A DNA stretch of 13,750 bases from Betaproteobacteria bacterium (GTDB lineage: Bacteria > Pseudomonadota > Gammaproteobacteria > Burkholderiales > JAHFRG01). Made by a program: the position numbers and the translations under genes. The notes beneath the pieces were generated by a model. The model was given only the letters and a program-made list of their open reading frames with translations, was not told the DNA's origin and searched no databases. The stretch lies in the NCBI GenBank assembly GCA_023258935.1, contig JAHFRG010000036.1, forward strand, positions 1-13,750, given 5' to 3'. Positions 1 to 7,857 of the stretch are shown piece after piece (the stretch's first letter is position 1; each line of letters opens with the position of its first letter).

Positions 1-850
<850 letters not shown>

Positions 851-890
851 GGAAGGCGAAACCCGCGTAAATACACGGATTTTACTGGTT

Positions 891-2402
891 TTACCGAGCT
901 TGAGAAAGCAAGCGGCGTGAACGCATAAAGTTTGCGGTAATTGCAAGCGTGCAAAGTAGCAGCACAGCATAATTGCCCCAGAGCACATAAGGTGTAGCGC
1001 CGGCATACCCCCGTACTTCATGCCGCAGCGTCGCGGTGGTGAACAGCGGCAACTGGCTCAGAACTTCCCCGCGCGGATTAATGACCGCAGTCACCCCGGT
1101 GTTGGTGGCGCGCAGCATGTAGCGGCCAGTTTCAAGAGCGCGCATCTGCGAAATCTGCAGGTGTTGCATGGGCGCCATTGATTTCCCAAACCAGGCATCG
1201 TTGCTGAAGTTGGCCAGCAGGGTCGCTTGCGGCAACTGGCTTATGACCTCTTCGCCGAAGGCGTCTTCGTAGCAAATATTCACCGCCACCTGCTGCCCGG
1301 CCACTTTCAGCGGTTGCTGCTCCGGGCTGCCGCGTGAAAAATCCAGCAAGGGGATTTGCAACACGTCCAGCAACCAGCCGAAGACCGGACGCAACGGAAT
1401 GAATTCCCCGAAGGGTACCAGATGCGATTTGCGGTAAATTTGCGTGGGCGAGCTGCCAAAGCTCAGCACGCTGTTGTAATAATGATTATTGTCGGTACGC
1501 TCAGGCAGGCCAATCAAAAGATCGCCGCCGTTTTTTTTCGCATGGGCGGTGAACTTTTCCAGATAAATTGTCGGCACGTGATGGTAAAACAGCGGAAAGG
1601 CAGTCTCAGGCAGTATGATGAGCTGGCCGGTGCTTTCGTCCACCAGTCTGCGATAAGTTTCCAGTGTGTTGACCAGCTGATCTTCGCGCCATTTTATTTC
1701 TTGCGGGATATTGCCCTGCAGCAGACTGACTTCAAGCGCAGAGCCGCTGGGTTGGGTCCATTCGATCTGCTTGAGGCCAAAGCCTGCAAGCCATAGCGCA
1801 ACAAGCAATAACACGCAGCGTTTCCTGAGAGCGTGCATTCCGATCATCAGGCTCAACAATCCTGCGCTTAGCGCGCAGAAAAACGATACGCCGAATACAC
1901 CGAGAAGGGGTGCATAGCCCGCAAGCGGGCTTAGCGGTACCTGGGAGTAACCTACAGCGAGCCATGGAAAGCCGGTAAAAAGCCAGCTGCGTATCCATTC
2001 CAGCAAGACCCATAGCGCAGGGAATACCAAAAGTTGTTTTGGGAGCGGCGAAGTTTTAATAGTCGCGAGAAACAAACCGGCGAATGCGGGGTACAGAGCT
2101 AAGATGGCGCAAAATAACAAGGTTGCAACTCCCGCAAGCAAGACCGGCATGGCGCCGAAATCGTGCAGGCTGACATAAACCCAGCTGGTGCCAAAACCGA
2201 AAAGCCCCAACCCAAAGGCAAACCCAACCAGAAAAGCAGCCAAACGCCGCTCCAGTTGATTCCATAAACACAGCAGCAGCGCGAGAGTTACAATCGGCAG
2301 CGGAAAAAAGTAGAAGGGCGCAAAACCCGGAACGCTTGCCGCGCCCAGCACGAACGCCACAAACGCTTTCCCGGCCAGAGACTGGGGAAGCGGCAGTTTC
2401 AC
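891..2402 (-). CDS. lnt: Apolipoprotein N-acyltransferase
   Basis: Lnt is an inner-membrane enzyme that transfers a third acyl chain from phospholipid to the N-terminal cysteine of apolipoproteins, the last step of lipoprotein maturation. The 503-residue length is normal. The N-terminal ~210 residues are a run of hydrophobic membrane segments, followed by a periplasmic carbon-nitrogen hydrolase domain and a final membrane segment near 471-490. The catalytic triad of the nitrilase fold is visible as E266 (ILPETAFP), K325 (YRKSHLVPFGEF) and C377 (NICYEDAFG), with the further conserved E334. The start is GTG at 2400-2402, 4 nt after the corC stop. An AGGAAGG sequence lies about 14 nt upstream inside the end of corC, which suggests translational coupling. 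The corC-lnt pairing is conserved in many Gram-negative bacteria. MltA, encoded in this window, would be a substrate. Confidence 0.96.
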   Translation of the reverse strand: MKLPLPQSLAGKAFVAFVLGAASVPGFAPFYFFPLPIVTLALLLCLWNQLERRLAAFLVGFAFGLGLFGFGTSWVYVSLHDFGAMPVLLAGVATLLFCAILALYPAFAGLFLATIKTSPLPKQLLVFPALWVLLEWIRSWLFTGFPWLAVGYSQVPLSPLAGYAPLLGVFGVSFFCALSAGLLSLMIGMHALRKRCVLLLVALWLAGFGLKQIEWTQPSGSALEVSLLQGNIPQEIKWREDQLVNTLETYRRLVDESTGQLIILPETAFPLFYHHVPTIYLEKFTAHAKKNGGDLLIGLPERTDNNHYYNSVLSFGSSPTQIYRKSHLVPFGEFIPLRPVFGWLLDVLQIPLLDFSRGSPEQQPLKVAGQQVAVNICYEDAFGEEVISQLPQATLLANFSNDAWFGKSMAPMQHLQISQMRALETGRYMLRATNTGVTAVINPRGEVLSQLPLFTTATLRHEVRGYAGATPYVLWGNYAVLLLCTLAITANFMRSRRLLSQAR

Positions 2403-2406
2403 TTTG

Positions 2407-3252
2407 TCAGGTGTTCCCTTCCTGGGACTCGGGAGGGGTGAGCTTTTGCACCAGCAGGTAATGAATCCTGCGGCTGTCAGCGCGCAGCACCCGAAAATCG
2501 AGGTTGTCTATGTTGATATGATCACCGCGCTTGGGCAGGCGGCCGAAACGGCTTATCACCAGGCCGCCGATCGTATCATGTTCTTCGTCGCTCAATTTGG
2601 AGCCGAGCGTGGCGTTGAAATCGGCAATCTCGGTCACCGCCTTGACGCGGAAGCGTCCGTTTCGCTCCTGGATGATATTGTCTTCGGTTTCATCGAAGTC
2701 GTACTCGTCCTCGATTTCACCGACGATTTGCTCCAGCACGTCCTCAATCGTCACTAGCCCTGCAACACCACCGTATTCATCCGCCACGATGGCGATGTGG
2801 TTGCGGTTGCTGCGGAAATCCTTAAGCAGCACGTTGAGACGCTTGGACTCGGGTATAAACACCGCCGGGCGCAGCATGTCGCGCACGTTGAATTCTTTTT
2901 CGGCGTAATAGCGCAGCAAATCCTTGGCAAGCAGTATGCCGATGACGTCGTCCTTATTTTCACCGATTACAGGGAAGCGCGAGTGCGCGGTTTCAATCAC
3001 GAACGGGATGAATTTCTCCGGAGGGTCATTGATGTCTATGATGTCCATTTGCGAGCGCGGAATCATGATGTCGCGCACTTGCAGTTCGGAGACAAGCATC
3101 ACGCCTTCTATCATGGAGAGCGCATCGGCATCCAGCAAGTTGCGTTCGTATGCGGAGCGCAGCAGCTCCACCAGCTGCTCGCGGTCTTCCGGCTCGCGTG
3201 TGAGGAACGCGCCAAGGCGCTCGAGCCATTTGGGTTTTGCAGTTTCGTCCAT
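2407..3252 (-). CDS. corC: CorC/YbeX family CBS-domain protein
   Basis: This is a soluble CorC/HlyC-type protein of 281 residues. It was historically linked to magnesium and cobalt efflux with CorA; in E. coli the ybeX gene has also been connected with ribosome and RNA metabolism. The N-terminus has no membrane segments, so it is the short CorC form rather than a DUF21-containing transporter. Two CBS repeats occupy roughly residues 55-185: the first begins at VRDIMIPRSQMDII and the second ends in the GVAGLVTIEDVLEQIVGEI block. An acidic linker (EDEYDFDETEDN) follows, then the C-terminal CorC/HlyC domain with GGLVISRFGRLPKRGD. ATG at 3250-3252 is the only reasonable start, but the 42 nt before it contain no G in the mRNA sense and therefore no Shine-Dalgarno sequence. 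It lies 66 bp after ybeY and 4 bp before lnt. Confidence 0.94.
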   Translation of the reverse strand: MDETAKPKWLERLGAFLTREPEDREQLVELLRSAYERNLLDADALSMIEGVMLVSELQVRDIMIPRSQMDIIDINDPPEKFIPFVIETAHSRFPVIGENKDDVIGILLAKDLLRYYAEKEFNVRDMLRPAVFIPESKRLNVLLKDFRSNRNHIAIVADEYGGVAGLVTIEDVLEQIVGEIEDEYDFDETEDNIIQERNGRFRVKAVTEIADFNATLGSKLSDEEHDTIGGLVISRFGRLPKRGDHINIDNLDFRVLRADSRRIHYLLVQKLTPPESQEGNT

Positions 3253-3254
3253 TT

Positions 3255-3289
3255 GTAAATAGTAAAGTGTAAAAAGTAGAGAGTAAGGA
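3255..3289 (-). repeat. Five-unit phased heptad repeat in the corC leader
   Basis: On the plus strand GTA occurs at 3255, 3262, 3269, 3276 and 3283, exactly 7 bases apart. The units are GTAAATA, GTAAAGT, GTAAAAA, GTAGAGA and GTAAGGA, with a weaker sixth, ATAAACC, at 3290-3296. On the mRNA (minus) strand each unit ends in UAC. The array fills most of the ybeY-corC gap and stops two bases before the corC start codon. The unit edges are chosen by the GTA phase. The array is clear by eye; its function is unknown. Confidence 0.7.
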
Positions 3290-3318
3290 ATAAACCAAAA
3301 AAGAGGCTTCTACTCTTA

Positions 3319-3795
3319 TTATTTCCTGCCTCCCATTGCTGACGCTTCACGCTCGTGTGGATTGGGAAAGCCCAGCCGGGTGATGATTTGCGCCTCCATT
3401 TTTTCCATTTCTAGCGCCTCGGTGTGATGTTGATGGTCATAGCCCTGCAAGTGCAGCACACCATGCACCACCAGATGCGCATAGCACGCTTTCATGCTGA
3501 TGCCCCGCTCGCGCGCCTCGCGTGTCACTACCGGCGCGCATAGGGCGATATCTCCCGTGAGCGGCCGACTACCCGGATAGGTGAAGGTCAGCACATCGGT
3601 AGCATAATTCTTGTTGAGGAAATCGCGGTTAAGCATCCGGCCTTCTTTTTCGCCGACTATGCGCACGGTGATTTGCGCCGGTTGCTTGAGCGCGGCCAGC
3701 GTCCATTTGCGCAATTGCGGCCGGCTTGGCAGATTGCCGCCGCGTACCTTATATTGCACCGACAGGTTGAGTTTTTTTTCCGGTTTTGTCTTCAT
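3319..3795 (-). CDS. ybeY: Endoribonuclease YbeY (rRNA maturation factor)
   Basis: YbeY is a zinc-dependent single-strand endoribonuclease acting in 16S rRNA 3' end maturation and ribosome quality control in the cytoplasm. The 158-residue length is typical. The family's metal motif, three histidines spaced H-x3-H-x5-H, is present at H111, H115 and H121 in the sequence HGVLHLQGYDH. The upstream signature NKNYATDVLTF (61-71) followed by GDIALC (81-86) is also present. The ATG at 3793-3795 overlaps the phoH TGA stop as ATGA, a 4-nt overlap typical of translational coupling. The phoH-ybeY pair is one of the most conserved gene neighbours in bacteria and the proteins are thought to work together on RNA. 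The C-terminal tail after about residue 142 is polar and not motif-bearing. Confidence 0.96.
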   Translation of the reverse strand: MKTKPEKKLNLSVQYKVRGGNLPSRPQLRKWTLAALKQPAQITVRIVGEKEGRMLNRDFLNKNYATDVLTFTYPGSRPLTGDIALCAPVVTREARERGISMKACYAHLVVHGVLHLQGYDHQHHTEALEMEKMEAQIITRLGFPNPHEREASAMGGRK

Positions 3796-4751
3796 TCGTT
3801 CTTCTTTTCGTGCTGCTCATATGCGTTGACGATTTTTTGCACCAGCGGATGTCTTACTACATCCTCGGACAGGAAAAAAGTAAAGGCAATGCCGCGCACT
3901 TTCTCCAGGACGACCCGCGCTTCCACCAGCCCGCTTTTTTGCCCGCGAGCCAAATCAATCTGCGTCACGTCCCCGGTAATCACCGCCTTGGTGCCGAAGC
4001 CGATGCGAGTCAGAAACATTTTCATCTGTTCCGGCGTGGTGTTCTGCGCTTCATCGAGGATGATGAATGAATGGTTGAGCGTGCGTCCGCGCATGTAGGC
4101 GAGTGGAGCGATCTCGATGGCGCCGCGCTCAAACAGCTTGCCCACTTTTTCAAAACCCATCAGGTCGTAGAGCGCGTCGTACAGCGGGCGCAGATACGGG
4201 TCCACTTTTTGCGCCATGTCACCCGGTAAAAAACCCAGGCGCTCGCCGGCTTCAACCGCGGGGCGCACCAGCACAATGCGCTTCACGGTATCGCGCTCCA
4301 AGGCATCCGCTGCAGAGGCGACGGCCAGATAGGTTTTGCCGGTGCCCGCCGGGCCGATGCTGAAGGTGATGTCGTACTCCTGCATCTGCCGCAAATACTG
4401 GACTTGGCGCGGGGTCCTGCCATGCAAATCCTGGCGCCGGGTAAGCAACACCGGTGCTTCTTCCTGCTTCGCCAAGGCCATGTGCGGTTTGGTCACTTCA
4501 ATCAGCCCAAGCTGCACTTTCTCGAGGGACAGGTTCTGTGTTGCTTGGCCGTAAAAATTCTGCAGTGCCTCGGCTGCAAGCCTGGTTTGTTTGGGGCTGC
4601 CGGACAAAGAGAAATTTTCGCCATGCCGGGCAATGCTCACATCCAGCGCAGCTTCGATCTGTTTCAAGTTTTCATCCAGCGCCCCGCACAGGTTGGCCAG
4701 GCGCTGATTGTCCACCGGAGTAAACGAAATAGTGACAGGCTGGGATTTCAA
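3792..4751 (-). CDS. phoH: PhoH-family ATPase (YbeZ)
   Basis: This is the PhoH-like P-loop NTPase usually encoded next to ybeY; an RNA-related helicase-like role has been proposed for the family. The length is 319 residues. Walker A is SIGPAGTGKT (131-140), Walker B is IILDEAQNTTP (230-240), and the motif HSFIILDEAQ plus GDVTQIDLARG (260-270) is characteristic. The N-terminal ~110 residues are the YbeZ-type region that precedes the ATPase core. The start is TTG at 4749-4751. It is in the same frame as miaB, with only one codon (ATC) between the miaB stop TAA and the TTG, so no longer start is possible without readthrough, and the next in-frame ATG would remove 90 residues. No strong Shine-Dalgarno sequence is visible. 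The gene shares a 4-nt overlap with ybeY downstream. Confidence 0.95.
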   Translation of the reverse strand: MKSQPVTISFTPVDNQRLANLCGALDENLKQIEAALDVSIARHGENFSLSGSPKQTRLAAEALQNFYGQATQNLSLEKVQLGLIEVTKPHMALAKQEEAPVLLTRRQDLHGRTPRQVQYLRQMQEYDITFSIGPAGTGKTYLAVASAADALERDTVKRIVLVRPAVEAGERLGFLPGDMAQKVDPYLRPLYDALYDLMGFEKVGKLFERGAIEIAPLAYMRGRTLNHSFIILDEAQNTTPEQMKMFLTRIGFGTKAVITGDVTQIDLARGQKSGLVEARVVLEKVRGIAFTFFLSEDVVRHPLVQKIVNAYEQHEKKNE

Positions 4752-4754
4752 GAT

Positions 4755-6083
4755 TTAATTTGCGGCAACATCGCCGCGCAGCGAATGGTGCAAAGCCGCG
4801 GTGATGGTGACATTGACAAAGCTTCCTATCAACCGGCGATGACCTGCAAAATTGACCACCCGGTTATTTTCGGTGCGGCCGGACAGCTCATCCTGTTTTT
4901 TTCTCGATTGCCCATCGACCAGCACCCGCTGCGTGCTGCCGATCATGTTGCGGCTGGTCGCCTGCGCCATGGCCTCGATTTTTTCCTGCAAGCAGGCAAG
5001 CCGGGCGAGTTTTATTTCTTCCGGTACCTGGTCGGGTAATTCCGCAGCCGGCGTGCCGGGGCGCGGGCTGTAGGCAAAGCTGAAACTGGAATCAAAGCCC
5101 ACTTCATCCACCAGCCTCATAGTGGCGGCAAAGTCGTCTTCGGTCTCGCCGGGAAAGCCGACGATGAAATCCGAAGTGAGCGAAATCTGCGGCCGCACTT
5201 TACGCAGCCGGCGCACAATGGATTTGTATTCGAGCGTCGTGTAGCCGCGCTTCATCGCCGCGAGGATACGGTCTGAGCCGGTTTGCACCGGCAGATGCAC
5301 GTGGCTCGCCAGATTGGTTATCCTGCCATGGGCGTCAATCAGCCTTTGCGTGAATTCCAGCGGATGCGAAGTAATATAGCGCAGCCGCTCAATTCCAGGG
5401 ATTTCCGCCAGATATTCCAGCAGCAGCGCAAAATCAGCAACTTCGCCATCGCTCATCAGACCGCGGTAAGCATTCACATTCTGCCCGAGGAGCGTGACTT
5501 CTTTAACGCCGTGCGAGGCCAAGTCCGCCACTTCCGCCAGCACATCGTCGAACGGGCGCGATACTTCTTCGCCACGAGTGTAGGGCACCACGCAAAAACT
5601 GCAATACTTGCTGCAGCCTTCCATGATGGAAACTAAGGCGCTGGCGCCTTCCACCCTGGCTGGCGGTAGATAGTCGAATTTTTCGATCTCTGGAAAAGAA
5701 ATGTCCACTTGCGGCTTGCCGCTCCTGCGCCGAGCATCCAGCAGTTGCGGCAGCCGGTGCAAGGTCTGAGGGCCGAATACCACGTCTACATAAGGCGCGC
5801 GCCTGATGATGGCAGCGCCTTCCTGGCTTGCGACACAACCACCGACCCCGATCAACAAATCAGGATTGCGCCGCTTGAGATGCTTCCAGCGACCCAGATA
5901 ATGAAACACTTTTTCCTGCGCCTTTTCGCGCACTGAGCAGGTATTGAACAGGATCACGTCGGCATCATCCGGCTCCGGGGTTTTTTCCAAGCCTTGTGCT
6001 GCGTGCAACACGTCCGCCATTTTCTCCGAGTCATACTCGTTCATCTGGCAGCCGAAGGTCTTGATGAAAAGCTTCTTCGCCAT
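4755..6083 (-). CDS. miaB: tRNA-2-methylthio-N6-isopentenyladenosine synthase MiaB
   Basis: MiaB is a radical-SAM methylthiotransferase that adds a methylthio group to i6A37 of tRNAs reading UNN codons. All parts of the 442-residue protein are present. The N-terminal methylthiotransferase domain has three cluster-binding cysteines, C12 (TFGCQMN), C49 (NTCSVRE) and C83 (GGCVAS). The radical SAM core carries the second cluster at C157, C161 and C164 (CSKYCSFCVVPYTRG). A C-terminal TRAM domain occupies about 377-440. The GQNVNAYRG, SDFIVGFPGETEDDF and SFAYSPRPGTPAA blocks match MiaB rather than RimO or MtaB. The ATG at 6081-6083 lies 2 nt after the stop of the upstream small exported-protein gene. 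It ends one codon before phoH. Confidence 0.97.
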   Translation of the reverse strand: MAKKLFIKTFGCQMNEYDSEKMADVLHAAQGLEKTPEPDDADVILFNTCSVREKAQEKVFHYLGRWKHLKRRNPDLLIGVGGCVASQEGAAIIRRAPYVDVVFGPQTLHRLPQLLDARRRSGKPQVDISFPEIEKFDYLPPARVEGASALVSIMEGCSKYCSFCVVPYTRGEEVSRPFDDVLAEVADLASHGVKEVTLLGQNVNAYRGLMSDGEVADFALLLEYLAEIPGIERLRYITSHPLEFTQRLIDAHGRITNLASHVHLPVQTGSDRILAAMKRGYTTLEYKSIVRRLRKVRPQISLTSDFIVGFPGETEDDFAATMRLVDEVGFDSSFSFAYSPRPGTPAAELPDQVPEEIKLARLACLQEKIEAMAQATSRNMIGSTQRVLVDGQSRKKQDELSGRTENNRVVNFAGHRRLIGSFVNVTITAALHHSLRGDVAAN

Positions 6084-6085
6084 GG

Positions 6086-6415
6086 CTAGTGCTTGAGTGT
6101 CGCCAATTCATCCGGCGTCAGCAGCCACATCTTGTGGAGATCGCCGTTAGCGTCGAGTTGATAAAGCACAGTGGCCTTGCGCGGCAGGTAACTTGGAAGA
6201 ATGGTGCGGTTATTCTGGTCGAAAATTAGGGAACCGGGAGCAAGATGCAACCGCTTTTTTCCGATAATCACGTAAGGATAGCTGGTTGCGGTGAGTTCGC
6301 CCAACACCGCGTTGTGGGGCAGGATGCGTCCGGCAACAGCCCAAGGCTGCAACGCAAGCAATGCAATCAATGCTGTTCCGAGCAAGATTGTAAAAAAAGG
6401 TCGTTGTGCGATCAA
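6086..6415 (-). CDS. Small exported protein of unknown function
   Basis: I do not recognise this 109-residue protein. It begins with a basic residue (R5) and a hydrophobic stretch of about residues 7-21 followed by QPWAVA, which looks like a Sec signal peptide cleaved near residue 28. The mature part of about 80 residues has no cysteine, no charged repeats and no further membrane segment. It reads as a compact beta-rich domain (YPYVIIGKKRLHLAPGSLIF, then TVLYQLDANGDLHKMW). That pattern suggests a periplasmic domain handling a default or cofactor-like value, but I cannot name a function. The start is TTG at 6413-6415; no in-frame ATG exists upstream or downstream, and no clear Shine-Dalgarno sequence precedes it. 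It sits between the tRNA and miaB, 2 nt from miaB, so it is very likely co-transcribed. Codon use looks like its neighbours. Confidence 0.7.
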   Translation of the reverse strand: MIAQRPFFTILLGTALIALLALQPWAVAGRILPHNAVLGELTATSYPYVIIGKKRLHLAPGSLIFDQNNRTILPSYLPRKATVLYQLDANGDLHKMWLLTPDELATLKH

Positions 6416-6455
6416 TCGGGCTGAGCTTTCAACGCAAAAGGCATTTAAAAGTAAT

Positions 6456-6531
6456 TGGTGGCGAATCAGGGATTTGAACCCCGGACCAAAGGATTATGAT
6501 TCCTCTGCTCTAACCACTGAGCTAATTCGCC
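6456..6531 (-). tRNA. tRNA with anticodon CAT (tRNA-Met, elongator most likely)
   Basis: A full 76-nt cloverleaf can be drawn. The acceptor GGCGAAT pairs perfectly with ATTCGCC. The D stem is GCTC/GAGC with loop AGTGGTTA. The anticodon stem GAGGA/TCCTT (one G-T pair) holds loop ATCATAA, so bases 34-36 are CAT. The variable loop is TGGTC. The T stem CGGGG/CCCTG has loop TTCAAAT. The discriminator is A and CCA is encoded. The paired first base pair and the lack of three G-C pairs in the anticodon stem exclude the initiator. It could be elongator tRNA-Met or the lysidine-modified tRNA-Ile that also has CAT in DNA; acceptor positions 4-69 and 5-68 are G-C and A-T, unlike the C-G pairs of E. coli tRNA-Ile2, so I prefer Met. 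Confidence 0.93.
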
Positions 6532-6546
6532 ACACTGAAACCCATC

Positions 6547-6576
6547 ATTCTCTTAGTTGGAGCGGCAATGTGTCAA
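6547..6576 (-). promoter_or_regulatory. Candidate sigma-70 promoter for the tRNA and downstream operon
   Basis: On the minus strand a perfect -35 box TTGACA (plus 6571-6576) is followed after 18 bases by GAGAAT (plus 6547-6552), four of six matches to TATAAT. Transcription would begin near 6540, about 9 bases before the mature tRNA 5' end at 6531. This spacing is ordinary for a tRNA promoter. No second convincing promoter lies in the 40 bases between the tRNA and the exported-protein gene. Confidence 0.55.
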
Positions 6577-6615
6577 GAAAGCTTCGGTATTGCTCGCAAG
6601 CGCGGCGGATGGTCA

Positions 6616-6624
6616 TGATAATAT
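6616..6624 (+). promoter_or_regulatory. Possible extended -10 promoter for the flavin monooxygenase gene
   Basis: The sequence TGATAATAT has the TG of an extended -10 element one base before TAATAT. Transcription would start near 6631, about 34 bases before the TTG start codon. No good -35 box is seen at 16-18 bases upstream, which is tolerated for extended -10 promoters. A TTGACA at 6630-6635 has no matching -10 downstream. This is a weak call based on pattern only. Confidence 0.3.
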
Positions 6625-6650
6625 GCGCTTTGACATTATTATTGTAATTC

Positions 6651-6655
6651 AGGGG
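6651..6655 (+). promoter_or_regulatory. Shine-Dalgarno sequence fixing the TTG start at 6665
   Basis: AGGGG lies 9 bases before the TTG at 6665-6667. It is the strongest ribosome-binding site in this region and supports the non-ATG start. From this start the protein begins with the Rossmann strand MFDVIIAGAGLVG, as expected. Confidence 0.65.
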
Positions 6656-6664
6656 TAAATTGCC

Positions 6665-7819
6665 TTGTTTGACGTGATTATTGCAGGTGCCGGTTTGGTT
6701 GGGTCGAGCTTTGCGCTGGCTTTGAGAAGTAGTGGTTTGCGTCTCGCACTGGTCGAATCTCATGCACCCGCGTGTGATGATCAGGCAGGCTATGATGACC
6801 GGATTTATGCACTAAGCCCCGGAACAGCATCGTTTCTCGATGGCAGCGGTGTCTGGCAGCGACTCGACTCCGCACGCATCACACCGATAACGGAAATGCA
6901 GGTGTATGGCGACGACGGCGCATCGCGACTTGATTTCAGTGCTTATGATTGCGGTTTGCCCGAACTTGCTTTCACTGCCGAAAACCGCCTGCTGCAGCAT
7001 GTGATGTGGCAGCAGCTCGGCGCACAGCAAAACTTAACCCTGATATGTCCAGGAGAATGTGAGGCAATCGAATGGGCTGCCGAGTATATCTCGCTGCGCC
7101 TCAAAGATGGCTCGCACTTAGATGCAAAACTTCTGGTCGGCGCCGATGGCGGCGATTCCCGGGTGCGTGAGCAAGCCGGTATAGACGCAAGCCAGCATCC
7201 GTACCAACAGCTTGCGGTGGTGGCGAATTTTGAAGCTGAAAAACCGCATCGCAACATCGCCTACCAGTGGTTCCGCAAGGACGGCGTGCTGGCTTATTTA
7301 CCCCTGCCTGATAAACACATTTCCATCGTCTGGTCTACCAGCGTAGATCACGCGCAAAGCCTGCTTGCTTTGGCACCAGAACAATTCTGCAGCGAGGTGG
7401 CACAAGCCGGCGGCCATGCGCTGGGCGATTTGCGCCTGATTACGCCTGGCGCTGCCTTCCCGCTGAAATTGCTGCGAGTCGATCGCCTGGTTAACCCCCG
7501 TATTGCTTTGATTGGCGATGCGGCGCATGTAATGCACCCACTTGCTGGGCAGGGCGTCAATCTTGGATTTCAGGACGCGCGTGTTCTGGCGAAAACTCTT
7601 TTAAACCGCGGAGTGCAAGCGGATTGCGGTGATTTCCGCTTGCTGCGGCGCTATGAACGGGCACGCAAAGAGGATATTCTGGCAATGCAGCTTACCACGC
7701 ACGGACTGCAACGGCTGTTCAGCAACCCGTGGCTTTCCGGTTTGCGCAACTTCGGCTTAAGGCTCACCAACAGTCTGCCGCAAATAAAAGGATTTTTGGT
7801 GCAACGCGCTTTGAATTAG
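6665..7819 (+). CDS. FAD-dependent monooxygenase, UbiH/UbiF/VisC/COQ6 family (ubiquinone hydroxylase)
   Basis: This family hydroxylates the benzoquinone ring during ubiquinone biosynthesis at the inner face of the cytoplasmic membrane. The 384-residue protein has all three flavin-binding motifs: GAGLVG at 8-13 with an acidic residue E31 at the end of the second strand, GADGGDSRVR at 159-168 and the GDAAHVMHPLAGQGVNLG block at 284-301. The DDRIYALSPGT segment (44-54) is also typical. The family members UbiF, UbiH, UbiI, UbiL and UbiM act on different ring carbons and I cannot assign the position from sequence alone. The divergent location next to miaB-phoH-ybeY-corC-lnt parallels E. coli ubiF, which makes UbiF a reasonable guess but not proof. 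The start is TTG, preceded by AGGGG. dsbC follows after 38 bp, probably in the same transcript. Confidence 0.92.
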   Translation: MFDVIIAGAGLVGSSFALALRSSGLRLALVESHAPACDDQAGYDDRIYALSPGTASFLDGSGVWQRLDSARITPITEMQVYGDDGASRLDFSAYDCGLPELAFTAENRLLQHVMWQQLGAQQNLTLICPGECEAIEWAAEYISLRLKDGSHLDAKLLVGADGGDSRVREQAGIDASQHPYQQLAVVANFEAEKPHRNIAYQWFRKDGVLAYLPLPDKHISIVWSTSVDHAQSLLALAPEQFCSEVAQAGGHALGDLRLITPGAAFPLKLLRVDRLVNPRIALIGDAAHVMHPLAGQGVNLGFQDARVLAKTLLNRGVQADCGDFRLLRRYERARKEDILAMQLTTHGLQRLFSNPWLSGLRNFGLRLTNSLPQIKGFLVQRALN

Positions 7820-7857
7820 ACTGTCAAATCCGGGAACCGACAATTAGAGAACATATC

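Noticed and set aside
851..890. Possible regulatory element between lnt and glyQ
   Set aside because: Forty bases with no repeat, hairpin, promoter-like pair or ribosome-binding site that I could support.
4404..5039. A 211-codon plus-strand frame across the phoH-miaB junction
   Set aside because: It lies antisense to two well-supported genes and shows no family motif.
7729..7857. Longer dsbC start inside the monooxygenase gene
   Set aside because: It would put 43 charged residues before a good signal peptide; the ATG at 7858 gives the normal precursor.
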